64,000 nt of DNA from Parabacteroides bouchesdurhonensis (GTDB lineage Bacteria > Bacteroidota > Bacteroidia > Bacteroidales > Tannerellaceae): the NCBI RefSeq assembly GCF_900186615.1, contig NZ_LT896588.1, positions 1,462,474 through 1,526,473 on the forward strand. The letters run 5' to 3'. The notes under the pieces are model-generated. The model was not told the origin of the DNA. It made no database searches and was given only the letters and a program-made list of their open reading frames with translations. The position numbers and the translations under genes are program-made. The stretch's first letter is position 1. Every line of letters starts with the position of its first letter. Positions 34,064 through 43,631 of the stretch are shown one piece after another.

Positions 34064-34648
34064 TTAATAAGGAGTATATACCACTCCGATGATTCTTGCT
34101 TTGCTGTCTGTTCCGGCGTGTACATGATGGGCAACAATGGAATCATAATAAATGCTGTCTCCTTCTTCAAGTACATATGTGTTTTTTCCGTAATTGATTT
34201 CAACAACGCCCTCTAACACATAAATAAATTCTTCGCCTTCATGGGTTGAAAGGACAAAATCCACTCCTTCTTCCGATGGAACAATATCTATCAGGAACGG
34301 TTCCATGTGACGCCCTGACTTATCTTGAGACAGAGAATGATATTCCATGTGCTTACGTTCCATCGACGAGTTGTTGGTAAACCCTATGCTATTTGTATCG
34401 TTGCTATCCTTTTTACGACAAATAACCGGACCCAGCTCCGATTGGTCGTCAAGAAAAGTTCCTAAACGTACGCCAAGAACACGAGCGATCTTGATAAGCG
34501 GAGCCAAAGACGGAAAGTCTACATTTGTTTCTATACGCTCAATTTGTTCGATACCCAATCCGGAGCGTTCTGCTACTTCCTGAATGGTAAGCTGTTTTGA
34601 TTCCCGAATGCTTTTTATTTTAGCACCGATCACTTTGTTGTTTCCCAT
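34064..34648 (-). CDS. XRE-family regulator with C-terminal cupin domain
   Basis: A 194-residue protein. Residues 1-65 form an HTH ([54 protein letters not shown]); residues about 120-194 are a cupin barrel (PLFLID..., [45 protein letters not shown]) with metal-type E and H residues. The same architecture is seen in PuuR/ClcR-like regulators that sense small molecules. It precedes the acyl-CoA synthetase in the same operon, so it probably controls it. A TAATTTTG element at 34706-34713 (minus strand) is the likely -7 box. Confidence 0.92.
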   Translation of the reverse strand: MGNNKVIGAKIKSIRESKQLTIQEVAERSGLGIEQIERIETNVDFPSLAPLIKIARVLGVRLGTFLDDQSELGPVICRKKDSNDTNSIGFTNNSSMERKHMEYHSLSQDKSGRHMEPFLIDIVPSEEGVDFVLSTHEGEEFIYVLEGVVEINYGKNTYVLEEGDSIYYDSIVAHHVHAGTDSKARIIGVVYTPY

Positions 34649-34750
34649 AAGTATGATTTATTTGTTAGAATCCTCATTCTGTTTAATATTTGTAACCAAA
34701 CGACGCAAAATTACATTAATATTTTATTTTACCATAAATATATAAAAGAA

Positions 34751-34783
34751 AAAGGATAGCCTTACAAATAAGGCTACCCTTTC
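34751..34783 (-). terminator. Intrinsic terminator after rpsO
   Basis: An eight-bp core stem TAGCCTTA / TAAGGCTA, loop CAAA, extended by a G-A mismatch to AAGG/CCTT. Its minus-strand side has a T-rich tail. It lies about 30 bp after the rpsO stop. Confidence 0.85.
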
Positions 34784-34811
34784 CGAAACTTCATAAAAAG
34801 TTATTTCTTTC

Positions 34812-35081
34812 TTACTTTCTGATACCAAGTTCCTTGATGATGGTACGATATCTTTCGATATCTGTTTTGATCAGATAATCCAATAAACGGCGACGTTTAC
34901 CTACCAACATCTTTAATGCTCTTTCAGAACTGTGATCTTTGTGATTCACTTTCAAGTGTTCTGTCAAGTGTGAAATACGTACTGTAAACAGTGCGATCTG
35001 GCTTTCCGGAGAACCTGTGTCTGCGGCAGATTTGCCATACTTTTCAAAAATCTCTTTTTTCTTTACTGAATCTAAAAACAT
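34812..35081 (-). CDS. rpsO: 30S ribosomal protein S15
   Basis: An 89-residue protein, normal length for S15, with the family blocks [48 protein letters not shown] and a C-terminal [13 protein letters not shown]. It binds 16S rRNA near the central junction and is one of the early assembly proteins. A complete promoter is visible at 35130-35159. It is a single-gene unit divergent from typA. Confidence 0.98.
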   Translation of the reverse strand: MFLDSVKKKEIFEKYGKSAADTGSPESQIALFTVRISHLTEHLKVNHKDHSSERALKMLVGKRRRLLDYLIKTDIERYRTIIKELGIRK

Positions 35082-35129
35082 GATTCTTTTGTACTTTAAT
35101 AAATTAATACTATGTTATCTAAGCGGACG

Positions 35130-35159
35130 CAAAGGTATAGATTACTTTTCTATTTGCAA
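35130..35159 (-). promoter_or_regulatory. Promoter of rpsO
   Basis: On the minus strand TTG (35157-35159), 19 bases, TACCTTTG (35130-35137): the Bacteroidales primary-sigma consensus. About 48 bp separate the -7 box from the rpsO start codon. Confidence 0.85.
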
Positions 35160-35223
35160 TACTTTTATTCCTCTTTTTTGTATTTTGAGTATTTATTGTC
35201 TTCAAGATGTCATAAAAATATTG

Positions 35224-35231
35224 TACTTTTG
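35224..35231 (+). promoter_or_regulatory. -7 element of typA promoter
   Basis: TACTTTTG matches TAnnTTTG 22 bp before the typA start. No clean TTTG at the -33 position was found. The transcript would have a very short leader. Confidence 0.6.
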
Positions 35232-35252
35232 CGCCCAATAAATTAGTCTTCA

Positions 35253-37049
35253 ATGCAAAAGATCAGAAACATCGCGATTATCGCGCACGTAGACCACGGC
35301 AAAACAACGCTCGTGGATAAGATGTTATTAGCCGGTAAACTTTTCCGTGAGGGACAGGCGGAGCCGGATCAGTTCCTGGACAACAATGACCTGGAACGTG
35401 AACGAGGTATTACTATCCTTGCCAAAAATGTATCTATCAACTATAAGGATTATAAAATCAATATTATTGATACTCCGGGACACGCGGACTTCGGCGGTGA
35501 AGTAGAGCGTGTGTTGAACATGGCGGACGGCTGTTTGCTGCTAGTCGACGCTTTTGAAGGTCCTATGCCTCAAACGCGTTTTGTACTGCAAAAAGCTATT
35601 CAAATTGGATTAAAACCAATTGTTGTTATTAATAAGGTAGATAAACCGAACTGTCGTCCTTCGGAAGTACAGGAAATGGTTTTCGATTTAATGTTTAGTC
35701 TGGATGCAACCGAAGAACAGTTGGATTTCCCAACTATTTACGGTTCGGCCAAGCAAGGCTGGATGTCTACTGACTGGAATAAACCGGCTGAAGATATTAC
35801 TGCTTTACTGGATGCCATTATAGAGCATATTCCGGAACCTCAGGTGCTGGAAGGTACATCTCAGATGTTGATAACTTCTTTGGACTATTCAAAATATGTA
35901 GGACGTATCGCTGTAGGCCGTGTTCATCGTGGTGAATTAAGAGAAGGACAAGATATTATGTTGTGCAAGCGTGACGGTTCTATGGTTAAGTCTAGAATTA
36001 AAGAGATTGATGTATTTGAAGGTTTGGGACGTACGAAAGTGGAAAGTGTCCGTTCCGGAGATATATGTGCCGTTGTTGGTATCGATGGATTTGAAATCGG
36101 AGAAACAATTGCTGATATCAATGAGCCGGAGCCTCTGCCTACTATCGCTATCGACGAACCGACCATGTCTATGCTCTTTACCATTAATAATTCTCCGTTC
36201 TTCGGTAAAGATGGTAAGTTCGTAACTTCCCGTCATATTTATGAACGCTTACAGAAGGAGTTGGATAAGAACCTTGCGTTGAGGGTCGTTTCTACCGATG
36301 CGGCCGATTCATGGCTGGTATATGGACGTGGGGTACTTCACTTGTCTGTATTAATAGAGACAATGCGTCGTGAAGGTTATGAATTACAGGTTGGTCAGCC
36401 GCAGGTTATCATTAAGGAGATTAATGGTGAAAAATGTGAGCCGGTAGAACAACTTACCGTTAACTTGCCGGAGGATTGCTCGAGCCGTATCATCGATATG
36501 GTAACGAAACGTAAAGGTGAGATGACTATGATGGAGAGTAAAAATGATCGGATGCATTTGGAATTTACAATCCCATCACGTGGTATAATAGGGCTAAATA
36601 ATGCTGTGCTTACAGCTTCCGCCGGTGAGGCTATTATGGCACATCGCTTTTTGGAATATCAGCCTTGGAAAGGAGAGATAGAACGTCGTACCAACGGCTC
36701 AATTATAGCTATGGAAACAGGCACGGCTTACGCCTATGCTTTGAATAACCTGCAATCTCGCGGACGTTTCTTTATCGCTCCCGGTGAAGAAGTCTATGCA
36801 GGGCAGGTAGTAGGCGAACATACGAAGGAGAATGATTTGGTAGTGAACGTTACAAAATCGAAGAAACTGACGAATATGCGTGCTTCCGGTTCTGATGATA
36901 AAGTTTCTTTAGCACCTCCTACAGTGTTTAGCCTGGAAGATGCTTTGGAGTATATTAAAGCTGATGAGTATGTAGAAATTACTCCGAACAGTATGCGTAT
37001 GCGTAAAATCATTCTGGATGAAACAGAACGGAAACGTGCCGGAAGGTAA
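35253..37049 (+). CDS. typA: Translational GTPase TypA/BipA
   Basis: A 598-residue translation-factor-type GTPase. G1 is [15 protein letters not shown], switch [15 protein letters not shown]3 [15 protein letters not shown]4 NKVDKP. Domains II, III and V follow in the order of EF-G-like factors, with the BipA-specific C-terminus containing [37 protein letters not shown]. It acts on ribosomes, mainly during stress and cold, and helps large-subunit assembly. Length and motifs are normal; it is transcribed away from rpsO. Confidence 0.97.
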   Translation: MQKIRNIAIIAHVDHGKTTLVDKMLLAGKLFREGQAEPDQFLDNNDLERERGITILAKNVSINYKDYKINIIDTPGHADFGGEVERVLNMADGCLLLVDAFEGPMPQTRFVLQKAIQIGLKPIVVINKVDKPNCRPSEVQEMVFDLMFSLDATEEQLDFPTIYGSAKQGWMSTDWNKPAEDITALLDAIIEHIPEPQVLEGTSQMLITSLDYSKYVGRIAVGRVHRGELREGQDIMLCKRDGSMVKSRIKEIDVFEGLGRTKVESVRSGDICAVVGIDGFEIGETIADINEPEPLPTIAIDEPTMSMLFTINNSPFFGKDGKFVTSRHIYERLQKELDKNLALRVVSTDAADSWLVYGRGVLHLSVLIETMRREGYELQVGQPQVIIKEINGEKCEPVEQLTVNLPEDCSSRIIDMVTKRKGEMTMMESKNDRMHLEFTIPSRGIIGLNNAVLTASAGEAIMAHRFLEYQPWKGEIERRTNGSIIAMETGTAYAYALNNLQSRGRFFIAPGEEVYAGQVVGEHTKENDLVVNVTKSKKLTNMRASGSDDKVSLAPPTVFSLEDALEYIKADEYVEITPNSMRMRKIILDETERKRAGR

Positions 37050-37071
37050 AAGAAATACTATTTAAATATAG

Positions 37072-37112
37072 AAAAACCGTGATACTGGATTAAATAGTAT
37101 CACGGTTTTTTT
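37072..37112. terminator. Bidirectional intrinsic terminator between typA and DUF4434-like gene
   Basis: A 14-bp stem AAAACCGTGATACT / AGTATCACGGTTTT with a nine-base loop and a T-run on the plus strand; the A-run on its left gives a T-run on the minus strand. The end touches the stop codon of the convergent gene at 37111. Confidence 0.88.
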
Positions 37113-38634
37113 ATTTTTGAGGATTAACCATTATTTCGTCGGTAAACAGCCAGTTGCCTTTTTGGTTTTCAGCTACGATCTTAATATAACGGGCTTGGGT
37201 GTTTAATCCATCGGCTACGGCAATATCAATCCAGCAATCATGGAGATTATTGGGGCTGGTCTCCATAGCTACGGTTTTCGCCTTTTTATATGATATACCA
37301 TCGTTGGATATATAAAAATCAACCATATTAGGCAATGCAATGGATTTCGGCAAATAGTTCAGGAAACGAATTGCCAATGTGTTAATGTCTGTAATTTTCC
37401 CTAAGTCAAGGGTTGTCTCCATGTCTTTATCTTTAAAACCTAACCAGTTGGTATTCTTAAAATCTTCATCCCCTAATCTTTTATCTGTTAGATTTCCCTT
37501 ATTGTATTTAGAATTAGGCGGGGTTGCAAAAACCACAGGTTTACCGATAGCATCGTGAGGTAGGTCATTTGTAAAAGTTGCTTCTAATAAAGGCCAGCGA
37601 CCTTTTCCTGCCTTCCAGTCCATATAATCTTTGTATGCTTTGGCCGATAAACAAGGTTGCCCGATAGGCATTTCTGAATTTGGTTTGTCATAAATACCAT
37701 ACATGGCAAAGCTGAGGATTTCTTCTGCTCCGGCTTTAGTTACCCCTGTCATTTGTGAGAGGAAGCGGGGAAATGCTGCCGGAATTAGAGCTGATTCTCT
37801 GGAATTTGTTCCTTTCTCCCACGTAAATGATTCGTTGTTTGCCCAGAAACGAATACCTGTTTTTTTGTGAATATCGCAAAGTTTACGGAAGTTTTCCTTC
37901 ATAAGAGGCAGTGGTAATGTTTCAGGCACGCAACCTATTTCATCCTGGAATGCAATAATGTCTACTTTCACTTTGGCTATTTGTTCTGCAAACTTAGGAT
38001 CATCCACATTTGACAAACGTATACCATAGGGAGAAATCATTACTACTGCATCCGGTTTACAACGGCGTGCTTCGGCTGTCAATGTATTTACGGCATCAAC
38101 CGCATGCTCTGGAAAATAGGGGTTTACGGCATCTTCTACCGGTAGATACCATCCATAAAAGGATTTGTGATTACCGAATTTACCGGCAATCTCTTCCATG
38201 ATTTGGATTTGTTTCCTGCGTATTTCCGGTTTGCGTAAGTCATCATCCTGATTTTGTGCCCAACCGCAACTCATAAAGACTTGCATATTATTTTCGTCGG
38301 CTGCGTTCATAATGGCCTCAACCGGACTTTCACGGTCTGCCGGATAGGCAGGCGGCATAAAGTTGGATGGATAAAAAGCCTTTCCTTCATTGGCTACTGC
38401 CATAATGACCAGGTAGTTTACTCCCATGCCCGATAATTCTTTTACTTTTTGTCTCCATAAAGCTGGATTCGTGTTGTCTATGTGTGCCGGATTCATATAC
38501 TTATTGCGTACATCCTGATAGGTCAGATTAAGCCATGTTCCACGAATTGGCTTTGTTATACCCGGCTTGATTGTTTGTATGCTGCATAAAGATAGCAGCA
38601 TGAATAATGTAATAGCTTTCCTTAATAAGTTCAT
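37111..38634 (-). CDS. DUF4434-like glycoside-hydrolase-type protein with discoidin-like C-terminus
   Basis: A 507-residue secreted protein; the first 25 residues are a signal peptide (RKAITLFMLLSLCSIQTI). A TIM-barrel-like region follows: GTWLNLTYQDVRNKYM, LSGMGVNYLVIMAVANEGKAFYPS, GWYLPVEDAVNPYFPEHAVDAV, IIAFQDEIGCVPE and FWANNESFTWE. The Glu residues in PVEDA and ANNESF could be catalytic. This matches what is annotated DUF4434 in Bacteroidetes. The last 130 residues (LDLGKITDINTLAIRFL, ARYIKIVAENQKGNWLFTDEIMV) look like an F5/8 type C (discoidin) carbohydrate-binding domain. The substrate is unknown. Confidence 0.82.
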   Translation of the reverse strand: MNLLRKAITLFMLLSLCSIQTIKPGITKPIRGTWLNLTYQDVRNKYMNPAHIDNTNPALWRQKVKELSGMGVNYLVIMAVANEGKAFYPSNFMPPAYPADRESPVEAIMNAADENNMQVFMSCGWAQNQDDDLRKPEIRRKQIQIMEEIAGKFGNHKSFYGWYLPVEDAVNPYFPEHAVDAVNTLTAEARRCKPDAVVMISPYGIRLSNVDDPKFAEQIAKVKVDIIAFQDEIGCVPETLPLPLMKENFRKLCDIHKKTGIRFWANNESFTWEKGTNSRESALIPAAFPRFLSQMTGVTKAGAEEILSFAMYGIYDKPNSEMPIGQPCLSAKAYKDYMDWKAGKGRWPLLEATFTNDLPHDAIGKPVVFATPPNSKYNKGNLTDKRLGDEDFKNTNWLGFKDKDMETTLDLGKITDINTLAIRFLNYLPKSIALPNMVDFYISNDGISYKKAKTVAMETSPNNLHDCWIDIAVADGLNTQARYIKIVAENQKGNWLFTDEIMVNPQK

Positions 38635-38750
38635 GTTTTCCGGTAATTAATACGTCTATCGGAAATAAGACCCCGATAAACGTATTTATACGTACAGGAT
38701 CGTATTAATTTTGTATTTTTTATGAATAATCGGTCTCTTCTTTTGAGTAT

Positions 38751-38787
38751 AAAAAAGCGGATATCCCCTCGGAGATACCCGCTTTTT
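38751..38787 (-). terminator. Intrinsic terminator after the TPR lipoprotein gene
   Basis: A stem AAAAAGCGGATATC / GATACCCGCTTTTT with one mismatch. It lies 20 bp beyond the stop of the minus-strand gene (38807), and its left A-run gives the T-run on the minus strand. Confidence 0.85.
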
Positions 38788-38806
38788 ATGATAGTAAAAT
38801 ATTTAC

Positions 38807-40498
38807 TTATTTAACCAATGCAGCAAAATCACTGTTAGTTGCATATTTTGCAAATTCCAGATCAATAGCAGCTTCTTTAGCCATAGCTTTATCGGCAGCA
38901 ATAGCAGCTTTCAAATTGCTGATAACGCCGTTAGCGTCGTTTGTACGAGCTGCAACGATTGCTTTCAAATAAGAAGTTGTTGCATCCGGATTAGGAACAG
39001 CATTCAAAGTTTGAGAAGCCTTACTGTAGTCTTTAACTAATATCTGAGACAAAGCAGCGTTGTTGGATTTCACTGAACCGAAAGAGTTAGCAGCCTTAGC
39101 CCATTCTCCTTGTTCAAGATAAAGAACACCCAGAGCTTCGCTTAATTCTGCAACACCAGCTGCGTTGCCGAACAATTGTTGTGCTTTAGCTTGGTCACCT
39201 TTTGTTAAGGCGATCAAACCTAAGTTCATGTTAGCTTCGTTATTGCTCTTAACAGAATTAGATTTGTTGAACATCTGTTCTGCTTTGTTTAGATCACCAG
39301 CACGGAATGCCATCATACCGATATTGTTCCAAGTACGGTAATCGTTAGGATACAATTCTGCAGCCTTGTTGTAGATAGTAGCTTTTTCTGCAGGATTGTT
39401 AGTCAAAGTAGCAGCATATAGAATTTCTTCTACGTTCAATTCTCTAGGATTGCTTTTTGCCAAAGCGCTGATTTCATCGTCAGACTTGCCAATGATTTCA
39501 ATGTTTGCAGTCAAACGAGAACGACGCAATTGAGGTAAGATTTCTTCAGCCAATACACTGAATACAGAAGAAATGTTCTTGATTTCCTGTTCGCGTTGTT
39601 CAGGATCTTTGTACATAGAAAGAACACGAAGAACTAAGTCTTTATCTTGGATGTTAGATTTAGATACTAATTCCTGGAAGCCTTCCCAGTCCTGAGCTGT
39701 GTAACGAGCATCAACCGGAGCGTCAACCTTCATTTTCTTTAATTCTTTAGCAAGATATTTATTCGTGTTACCTTCACGTCTTTCAGCTAAGCCAGTGTTC
39801 AACTTAACACCACCATCAGGAGATGCATAAGCAGAGATTTCGATAGCAACGTTCTGATTAGGAGCTTCGTCTGCATTCTTAACAAGATCTTTCCAGTCTT
39901 TGATTTCGTTTTTCTTCAATTCTTTTGAACGAAGTTCAGCCTGCTGGATCAAGAACATGATATTAGCATCATGAGCTTCTTTGATAATGCGTTGGAACTT
40001 ATCAGCAGCGATAGCAGCGTTAGCTGTTGCAGCGTCAGCCAATTCAGAAGTAGCGATAACACCTTCGCCAATCTTTACATCCGGCAATTTAACTGTTTTG
40101 TTTTTGATTTTTGCATCGAAAGTAAGATACAGCTCAGATTTTTTCATTTCAGGTTTGTAAGTGAAAGCTGATTTCATTGTTACGTTTGCACCTTCTTTCT
40201 GAGGGATAACCTGATTGTTACCTTTTACCTTTTCACCTTGGTAAGTATAAGAAGTTCCCCAAGCTTCTCCACCTTCATAACGAAGTACCGGAGTAACTGT
40301 TACTACAGCTTTCTTGTTGAACCATTTTGCAGGGAAAGTAGCATTGATCGTTACAGGTACTTTGCCTCCGATAGCCTCTAGCGGCTGCGGTTCAGCTTTA
40401 ATATACTGTTCTGCTAACGGTTTCAACTTGTTAGAACAAGAAGAAAAGGTTAAAATTGCTGCCAATACGAAAAATGGCAATAAAAACTTTTTGTTCAT
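38807..40498 (-). CDS. TPR-repeat lipoprotein with OmpA-like stretch
   Basis: A 563-residue protein with a lipoprotein signal (FFVLAAILTFSSCS, Cys about 21). The middle (IEISAYASPDGGVKLNTGLAERREGNTNKYLAKEL) resembles an OmpA/MotB peptidoglycan-binding segment; the C-terminal third has tetratricopeptide repeats (DYRTWNNIGMMAFRAGDLNKAEQMFNKS, EANMNLGLIALTKGDQAKAQQLFG, EALGVLYLEQGEWAKAANSFG). Long homologous lipoproteins are abundant in Porphyromonas and Parabacteroides outer membranes; the function is unclear. Codon use is noticeably optimised (few rare codons), as in highly expressed genes. TAGTTTTG on the minus strand (40570-40577) is its likely -7 box; the -33 TTTG is 23 bases further upstream. 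Confidence 0.85.
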   Translation of the reverse strand: MNKKFLLPFFVLAAILTFSSCSNKLKPLAEQYIKAEPQPLEAIGGKVPVTINATFPAKWFNKKAVVTVTPVLRYEGGEAWGTSYTYQGEKVKGNNQVIPQKEGANVTMKSAFTYKPEMKKSELYLTFDAKIKNKTVKLPDVKIGEGVIATSELADAATANAAIAADKFQRIIKEAHDANIMFLIQQAELRSKELKKNEIKDWKDLVKNADEAPNQNVAIEISAYASPDGGVKLNTGLAERREGNTNKYLAKELKKMKVDAPVDARYTAQDWEGFQELVSKSNIQDKDLVLRVLSMYKDPEQREQEIKNISSVFSVLAEEILPQLRRSRLTANIEIIGKSDDEISALAKSNPRELNVEEILYAATLTNNPAEKATIYNKAAELYPNDYRTWNNIGMMAFRAGDLNKAEQMFNKSNSVKSNNEANMNLGLIALTKGDQAKAQQLFGNAAGVAELSEALGVLYLEQGEWAKAANSFGSVKSNNAALSQILVKDYSKASQTLNAVPNPDATTSYLKAIVAARTNDANGVISNLKAAIAADKAMAKEAAIDLEFAKYATNSDFAALVK

Positions 40499-40801
40499 AA
40501 TTTGATGTAAGTTTAAAATGTTACTATGTTTATATATTCACTTCCAATTATCCCTTAGCCATCAATATGCAAAACTAAAGCATTTTTTTGTTATGAATAG
40601 CAAAGATCGGATAAAATCTTTCTAATTAATACTTATTAATGAATATACGTGCCGTTTTACATAATAAAATGGGCTCATCCAATTTAAATAGGTGCTTTTC
40701 GCCTATTTAGGAAAATCTTATTATGTAAAAATATGGATATATTATTCCTTTGTTACCTCTATAATGGGTTCAGTCTTTATTTTTTTATTGTATATTTTTG
40801 A
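40499..40801. other. Intergenic region upstream of the TPR lipoprotein
   Basis: About 300 bp without a gene. It holds the lipoprotein's promoter region (40570-40604) and a nested hairpin at 40655-40730. The rest is A+T-rich; nothing else was recognised. Confidence 0.5.
40655..40730. repeat. Nested inverted repeat (13-bp outer, 7-bp inner stem)
   Basis: Outer arms TTTTACATAATAA (40655-40667) and its complement (40718-40730); inner arms AAATAGG (40686-40692) and CCTATTT (40702-40708). It has no adjacent T-run. It could be a structured RNA at the 3' end of the protease transcript, a protein-binding site or a small mobile-element remnant. Confidence 0.85.
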
Positions 40802-43054
40802 TTAAAATATTATCTTTTGAATATAACATTTGTTATTATATAGTATTTTCACCAAGTAAACACCTTGCCCGTTTATTGATACAGGTATACTGCTCTGATT
40901 ATTTTGAATACGGGAATATTGCAGGACTTTTCCATCCGTGGATAACAGGGAGAAGTCGGCTGTTTCTATATTGGGAGGTAATAACACGCGTATTGTTTTA
41001 TTTTCGGCTTCCACATATATATGTACCGGATTTTTTTCTTTTATTTTTTCATTTGACACAATTTTTTCATATTGCAGGACCGGGTCGATATATAATGACG
41101 TACTAAACGGGTTTTGTGGATAAGCAGTTGCTTCTATCCATTTGTTATTATAGTTTATCCATGCCGTATTTTTTGTGGTTTTTCCTTTAGGAAGATTATA
41201 GACTGCGAATGTTGTTCCTTCGGGAGCTGTTATTTTGTAACCTATATAAAATGTTCCTTCAACTGTTACAGGTTCGGAAAAATGAATATAAGTTTCTTGA
41301 GCCCGGTTTAATGGTTTTTCGGTTTCCTGAAATGAACCGTTAGCCGTATTCAGATTTTGATAGGAAGGACGGAACATTTCCGTATGTAAGAGTGTCTGAG
41401 GTTTGTTTGTGCCGTTATAAACGGTAACTTCTACATTCAGTTCTTTATAGTTTCCCGTGATAGACGGAGTTGTGAAATAGACTCCGTAAACGAGTGCTTT
41501 TCCTGTTACGTTATAGGCTTCTGCGTATTCGGTTATTCCTAATGAGTTGTTTCCAAAAAGAGGCTCGGTGTTGGTGGCCGAGATTGGAGTCTTCTCGATA
41601 GATTCTTGTAGTCCGGTAGCTTCTACGTTACTTAGTTTCAAGCAGTGGTTTTGCCCATAGGGATCGAGCCCTTCACATAAAAGCTCATTCGTATTGGATG
41701 GGTCCAGCCAGCATTTTAATTGTTTATCCGTTTCTTTTGAAATTGTCCAGGTTTGGCTAAGTGCGTAATAGAAATCATTGAATGGCTCTTCCGGGTTGGA
41801 TCTACCACCGGATAAAGCTCCGATGACATATCCGTTTGAGTCGAACAGGGCAGACCCGGACGAACCTTTAGTCGTATAGCCGTCAGACCACTTTTTTACC
41901 CACCAATGGCTATTGTCGTTGAAATGTGTTCCGATTGTGTTAAATGTTGCCTGTTCTATGTTACTTTCGGACCAGCTTATCCGTTTTACGGTACCTCCGG
42001 GATGATGAATACCGGCATAAGGCAGATTGCTTGTTAGCGTGGCATTCCATCCGGCGTAATAAGGTTGATAATAAACGGGCGGACGTTGCAATAATTCAAG
42101 TAATGCCAAATCTGTCTGTTCGTTTATGGCAATATTCTTGGCAGAGGCAACAGACATTTCCTCAGTTCCTCTCATGAGTGTATTGCAGGTAGGACTGTCA
42201 TAATTGAAAAAGAAAACGATGCGGCCCGCCACTTGCTGATAATCCGGATTACTGACCGTAAAGCTTTTGTTCAGACAATGTGACGCGGTCAACAGGTATG
42301 GCTTCCCATCATTTTCCGTGTTATTAATCATTGTTCCTGTACAAGCGATTGTGCCATCAATTAACATCATGACAACACTTCTGCCTAACGGTTCATAAGG
42401 ACTTCCTTCAGACACATAACAAGATAGAGCGGAAATCCCTTTATAATCCGAGTTTAGTCTAGGTTCGTCTCCTTTTAAATCCCGATAAGCATGGTTAACT
42501 TCACCTACGGTCAATTCTCCCCGGAAGGCGGCTTTTGCCGGTTCCTGATATTCAATAATCAGTTCGTCACCTTGTACCGGAGCAACAGGCAAGATGCCTG
42601 ATTCGGAATTATTTAAATGATTAAAAGCTCCCAATATATGACTTCTGTCCGGACTATAGAGGAATATTTGGGCGCCTTCGGGAATTTTATATTTGGTAAA
42701 TAATACATTAATAGATAAAGCCTCTTTTGAACGAATGCCTAACCTCCATACTCGCGTGCCATCGGGTAAGGAAAAGTTTATACCGGAGTTATTCCTGCTA
42801 TAATCCGTTATGAATTTATAGGCAAAACGATACCCACCGCGTAAATCACTTTCATTTAATGAGTCGATTCGTAATTCTTCTTCTACGTCGAATGCCGGCA
42901 TTTCTATAAACAGGTCATTTCCCGCACTTCTCGATTGTACATCTGATACGGCATTCCACGGTAACGGTTTTCCCCCGTGTGATATCTGGGCTTGCATGTA
43001 ATTGCTGTGGATGAACAGCAGGCAAATGTATAATATGTGTAGTTTTTTCTTCAT
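40802..43054 (-). CDS. Secreted trypsin-like serine protease with T9SS sorting domain
   Basis: A 750-residue protein with a signal peptide (KKKLHILYICLLFIHSNYMQAQ). The catalytic triad of chymotrypsin-fold proteases is visible: His in LLTASHCLN, Asp in NEQTDLALLELL and Ser in TKGSSGSALFDSNGYVIGALSGG. The combination with GIHHPGGTVKRISWS resembles lysyl-endopeptidase-like enzymes. The last 75 residues (ADFSLLSTDGKVLQYSRIQNNQSSIPVSINGQGVYLVKI) form a type A C-terminal sorting domain of the type IX secretion system. The protein is therefore probably exported across the outer membrane. The start is at MKKKLH (43054), since the frame further upstream is unlike a signal peptide. Confidence 0.88.
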   Translation of the reverse strand: MKKKLHILYICLLFIHSNYMQAQISHGGKPLPWNAVSDVQSRSAGNDLFIEMPAFDVEEELRIDSLNESDLRGGYRFAYKFITDYSRNNSGINFSLPDGTRVWRLGIRSKEALSINVLFTKYKIPEGAQIFLYSPDRSHILGAFNHLNNSESGILPVAPVQGDELIIEYQEPAKAAFRGELTVGEVNHAYRDLKGDEPRLNSDYKGISALSCYVSEGSPYEPLGRSVVMMLIDGTIACTGTMINNTENDGKPYLLTASHCLNKSFTVSNPDYQQVAGRIVFFFNYDSPTCNTLMRGTEEMSVASAKNIAINEQTDLALLELLQRPPVYYQPYYAGWNATLTSNLPYAGIHHPGGTVKRISWSESNIEQATFNTIGTHFNDNSHWWVKKWSDGYTTKGSSGSALFDSNGYVIGALSGGRSNPEEPFNDFYYALSQTWTISKETDKQLKCWLDPSNTNELLCEGLDPYGQNHCLKLSNVEATGLQESIEKTPISATNTEPLFGNNSLGITEYAEAYNVTGKALVYGVYFTTPSITGNYKELNVEVTVYNGTNKPQTLLHTEMFRPSYQNLNTANGSFQETEKPLNRAQETYIHFSEPVTVEGTFYIGYKITAPEGTTFAVYNLPKGKTTKNTAWINYNNKWIEATAYPQNPFSTSLYIDPVLQYEKIVSNEKIKEKNPVHIYVEAENKTIRVLLPPNIETADFSLLSTDGKVLQYSRIQNNQSSIPVSINGQGVYLVKILYNNKCYIQKIIF

Positions 43055-43179
43055 AAGTCGGGCAAATATAAAGAAAAGTTGCATTACTATCGATATTTCA
43101 AATTCATTTTAAAATCCTATTCTATTTTTGTCATATCAAAAAATAAATGATTATAAGTTTAACAATGAAAGAAAGTAAG

Positions 43180-43617
43180 ATGAAAAAAATTTTAGCCTTA
43201 TTTGTGTGCTTATTTGTGATATCTGCAGTAGCATGTGCCGATGATGACCGTCCGATACGGTTTAATCAATTGCCTGCCTCGGCTCAGGAGTATGTGCAGA
43301 AATATTTTCCCCAGGAAAAGGTTGCACTTTGTAAAATGGAGTCTGACTTATTTAATAAAAAGTATGAGGTTATCTTTACGAGTAGCATAAAATTAGAATT
43401 TTATAAAAATGGAGACTGGAAAGAAATAGATTGTAAGTACTCTGCAGTTCCGGAGAGCGTTATTCCTGCTGCTATTTTACGGTATGTAAAGGCAAATTAC
43501 CCGGAATATAAAATTGTAAAAATAGAGAAAGACAGTCGCGATTATGAAGCGAAACTTACTAATGGGATAGAGCTTAAATTTGACAAGAAGTTCAATTTGA
43601 TTAATATTGACAATTAA
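43180..43617 (+). CDS. PepSY-like (DUF2874) periplasmic protein
   Basis: About 145 residues: a signal peptide (KKILALFVCLFVISAVACA, cut before DDD) and two PepSY-like units: IRFNQLPASAQEYVQKYFPQEKVALCKME and YSAVPESVIPAAILRYVKANYPEYKIVKIEKDS, each followed by a beta hairpin ending in KLEFYKNGDWKEID or ELKFDKKFNL. Proteins of this family are periplasmic and often lie beside two-component systems; the ligand is unknown. The start is uncertain: ATGs at 43147 and 43165 are also in frame. It is 14 bp from the next PepSY-like gene and was probably duplicated from or with it. Confidence 0.82.
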   Translation: MKKILALFVCLFVISAVACADDDRPIRFNQLPASAQEYVQKYFPQEKVALCKMESDLFNKKYEVIFTSSIKLEFYKNGDWKEIDCKYSAVPESVIPAAILRYVKANYPEYKIVKIEKDSRDYEAKLTNGIELKFDKKFNLINIDN

Positions 43618-43631
43618 TAAAAACAAGAAAA

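Noticed and set aside
40798-41106. Plus-strand frames over the protease C-terminus
   Set aside because: They are antisense to the T9SS sorting domain and have no start context or family features.
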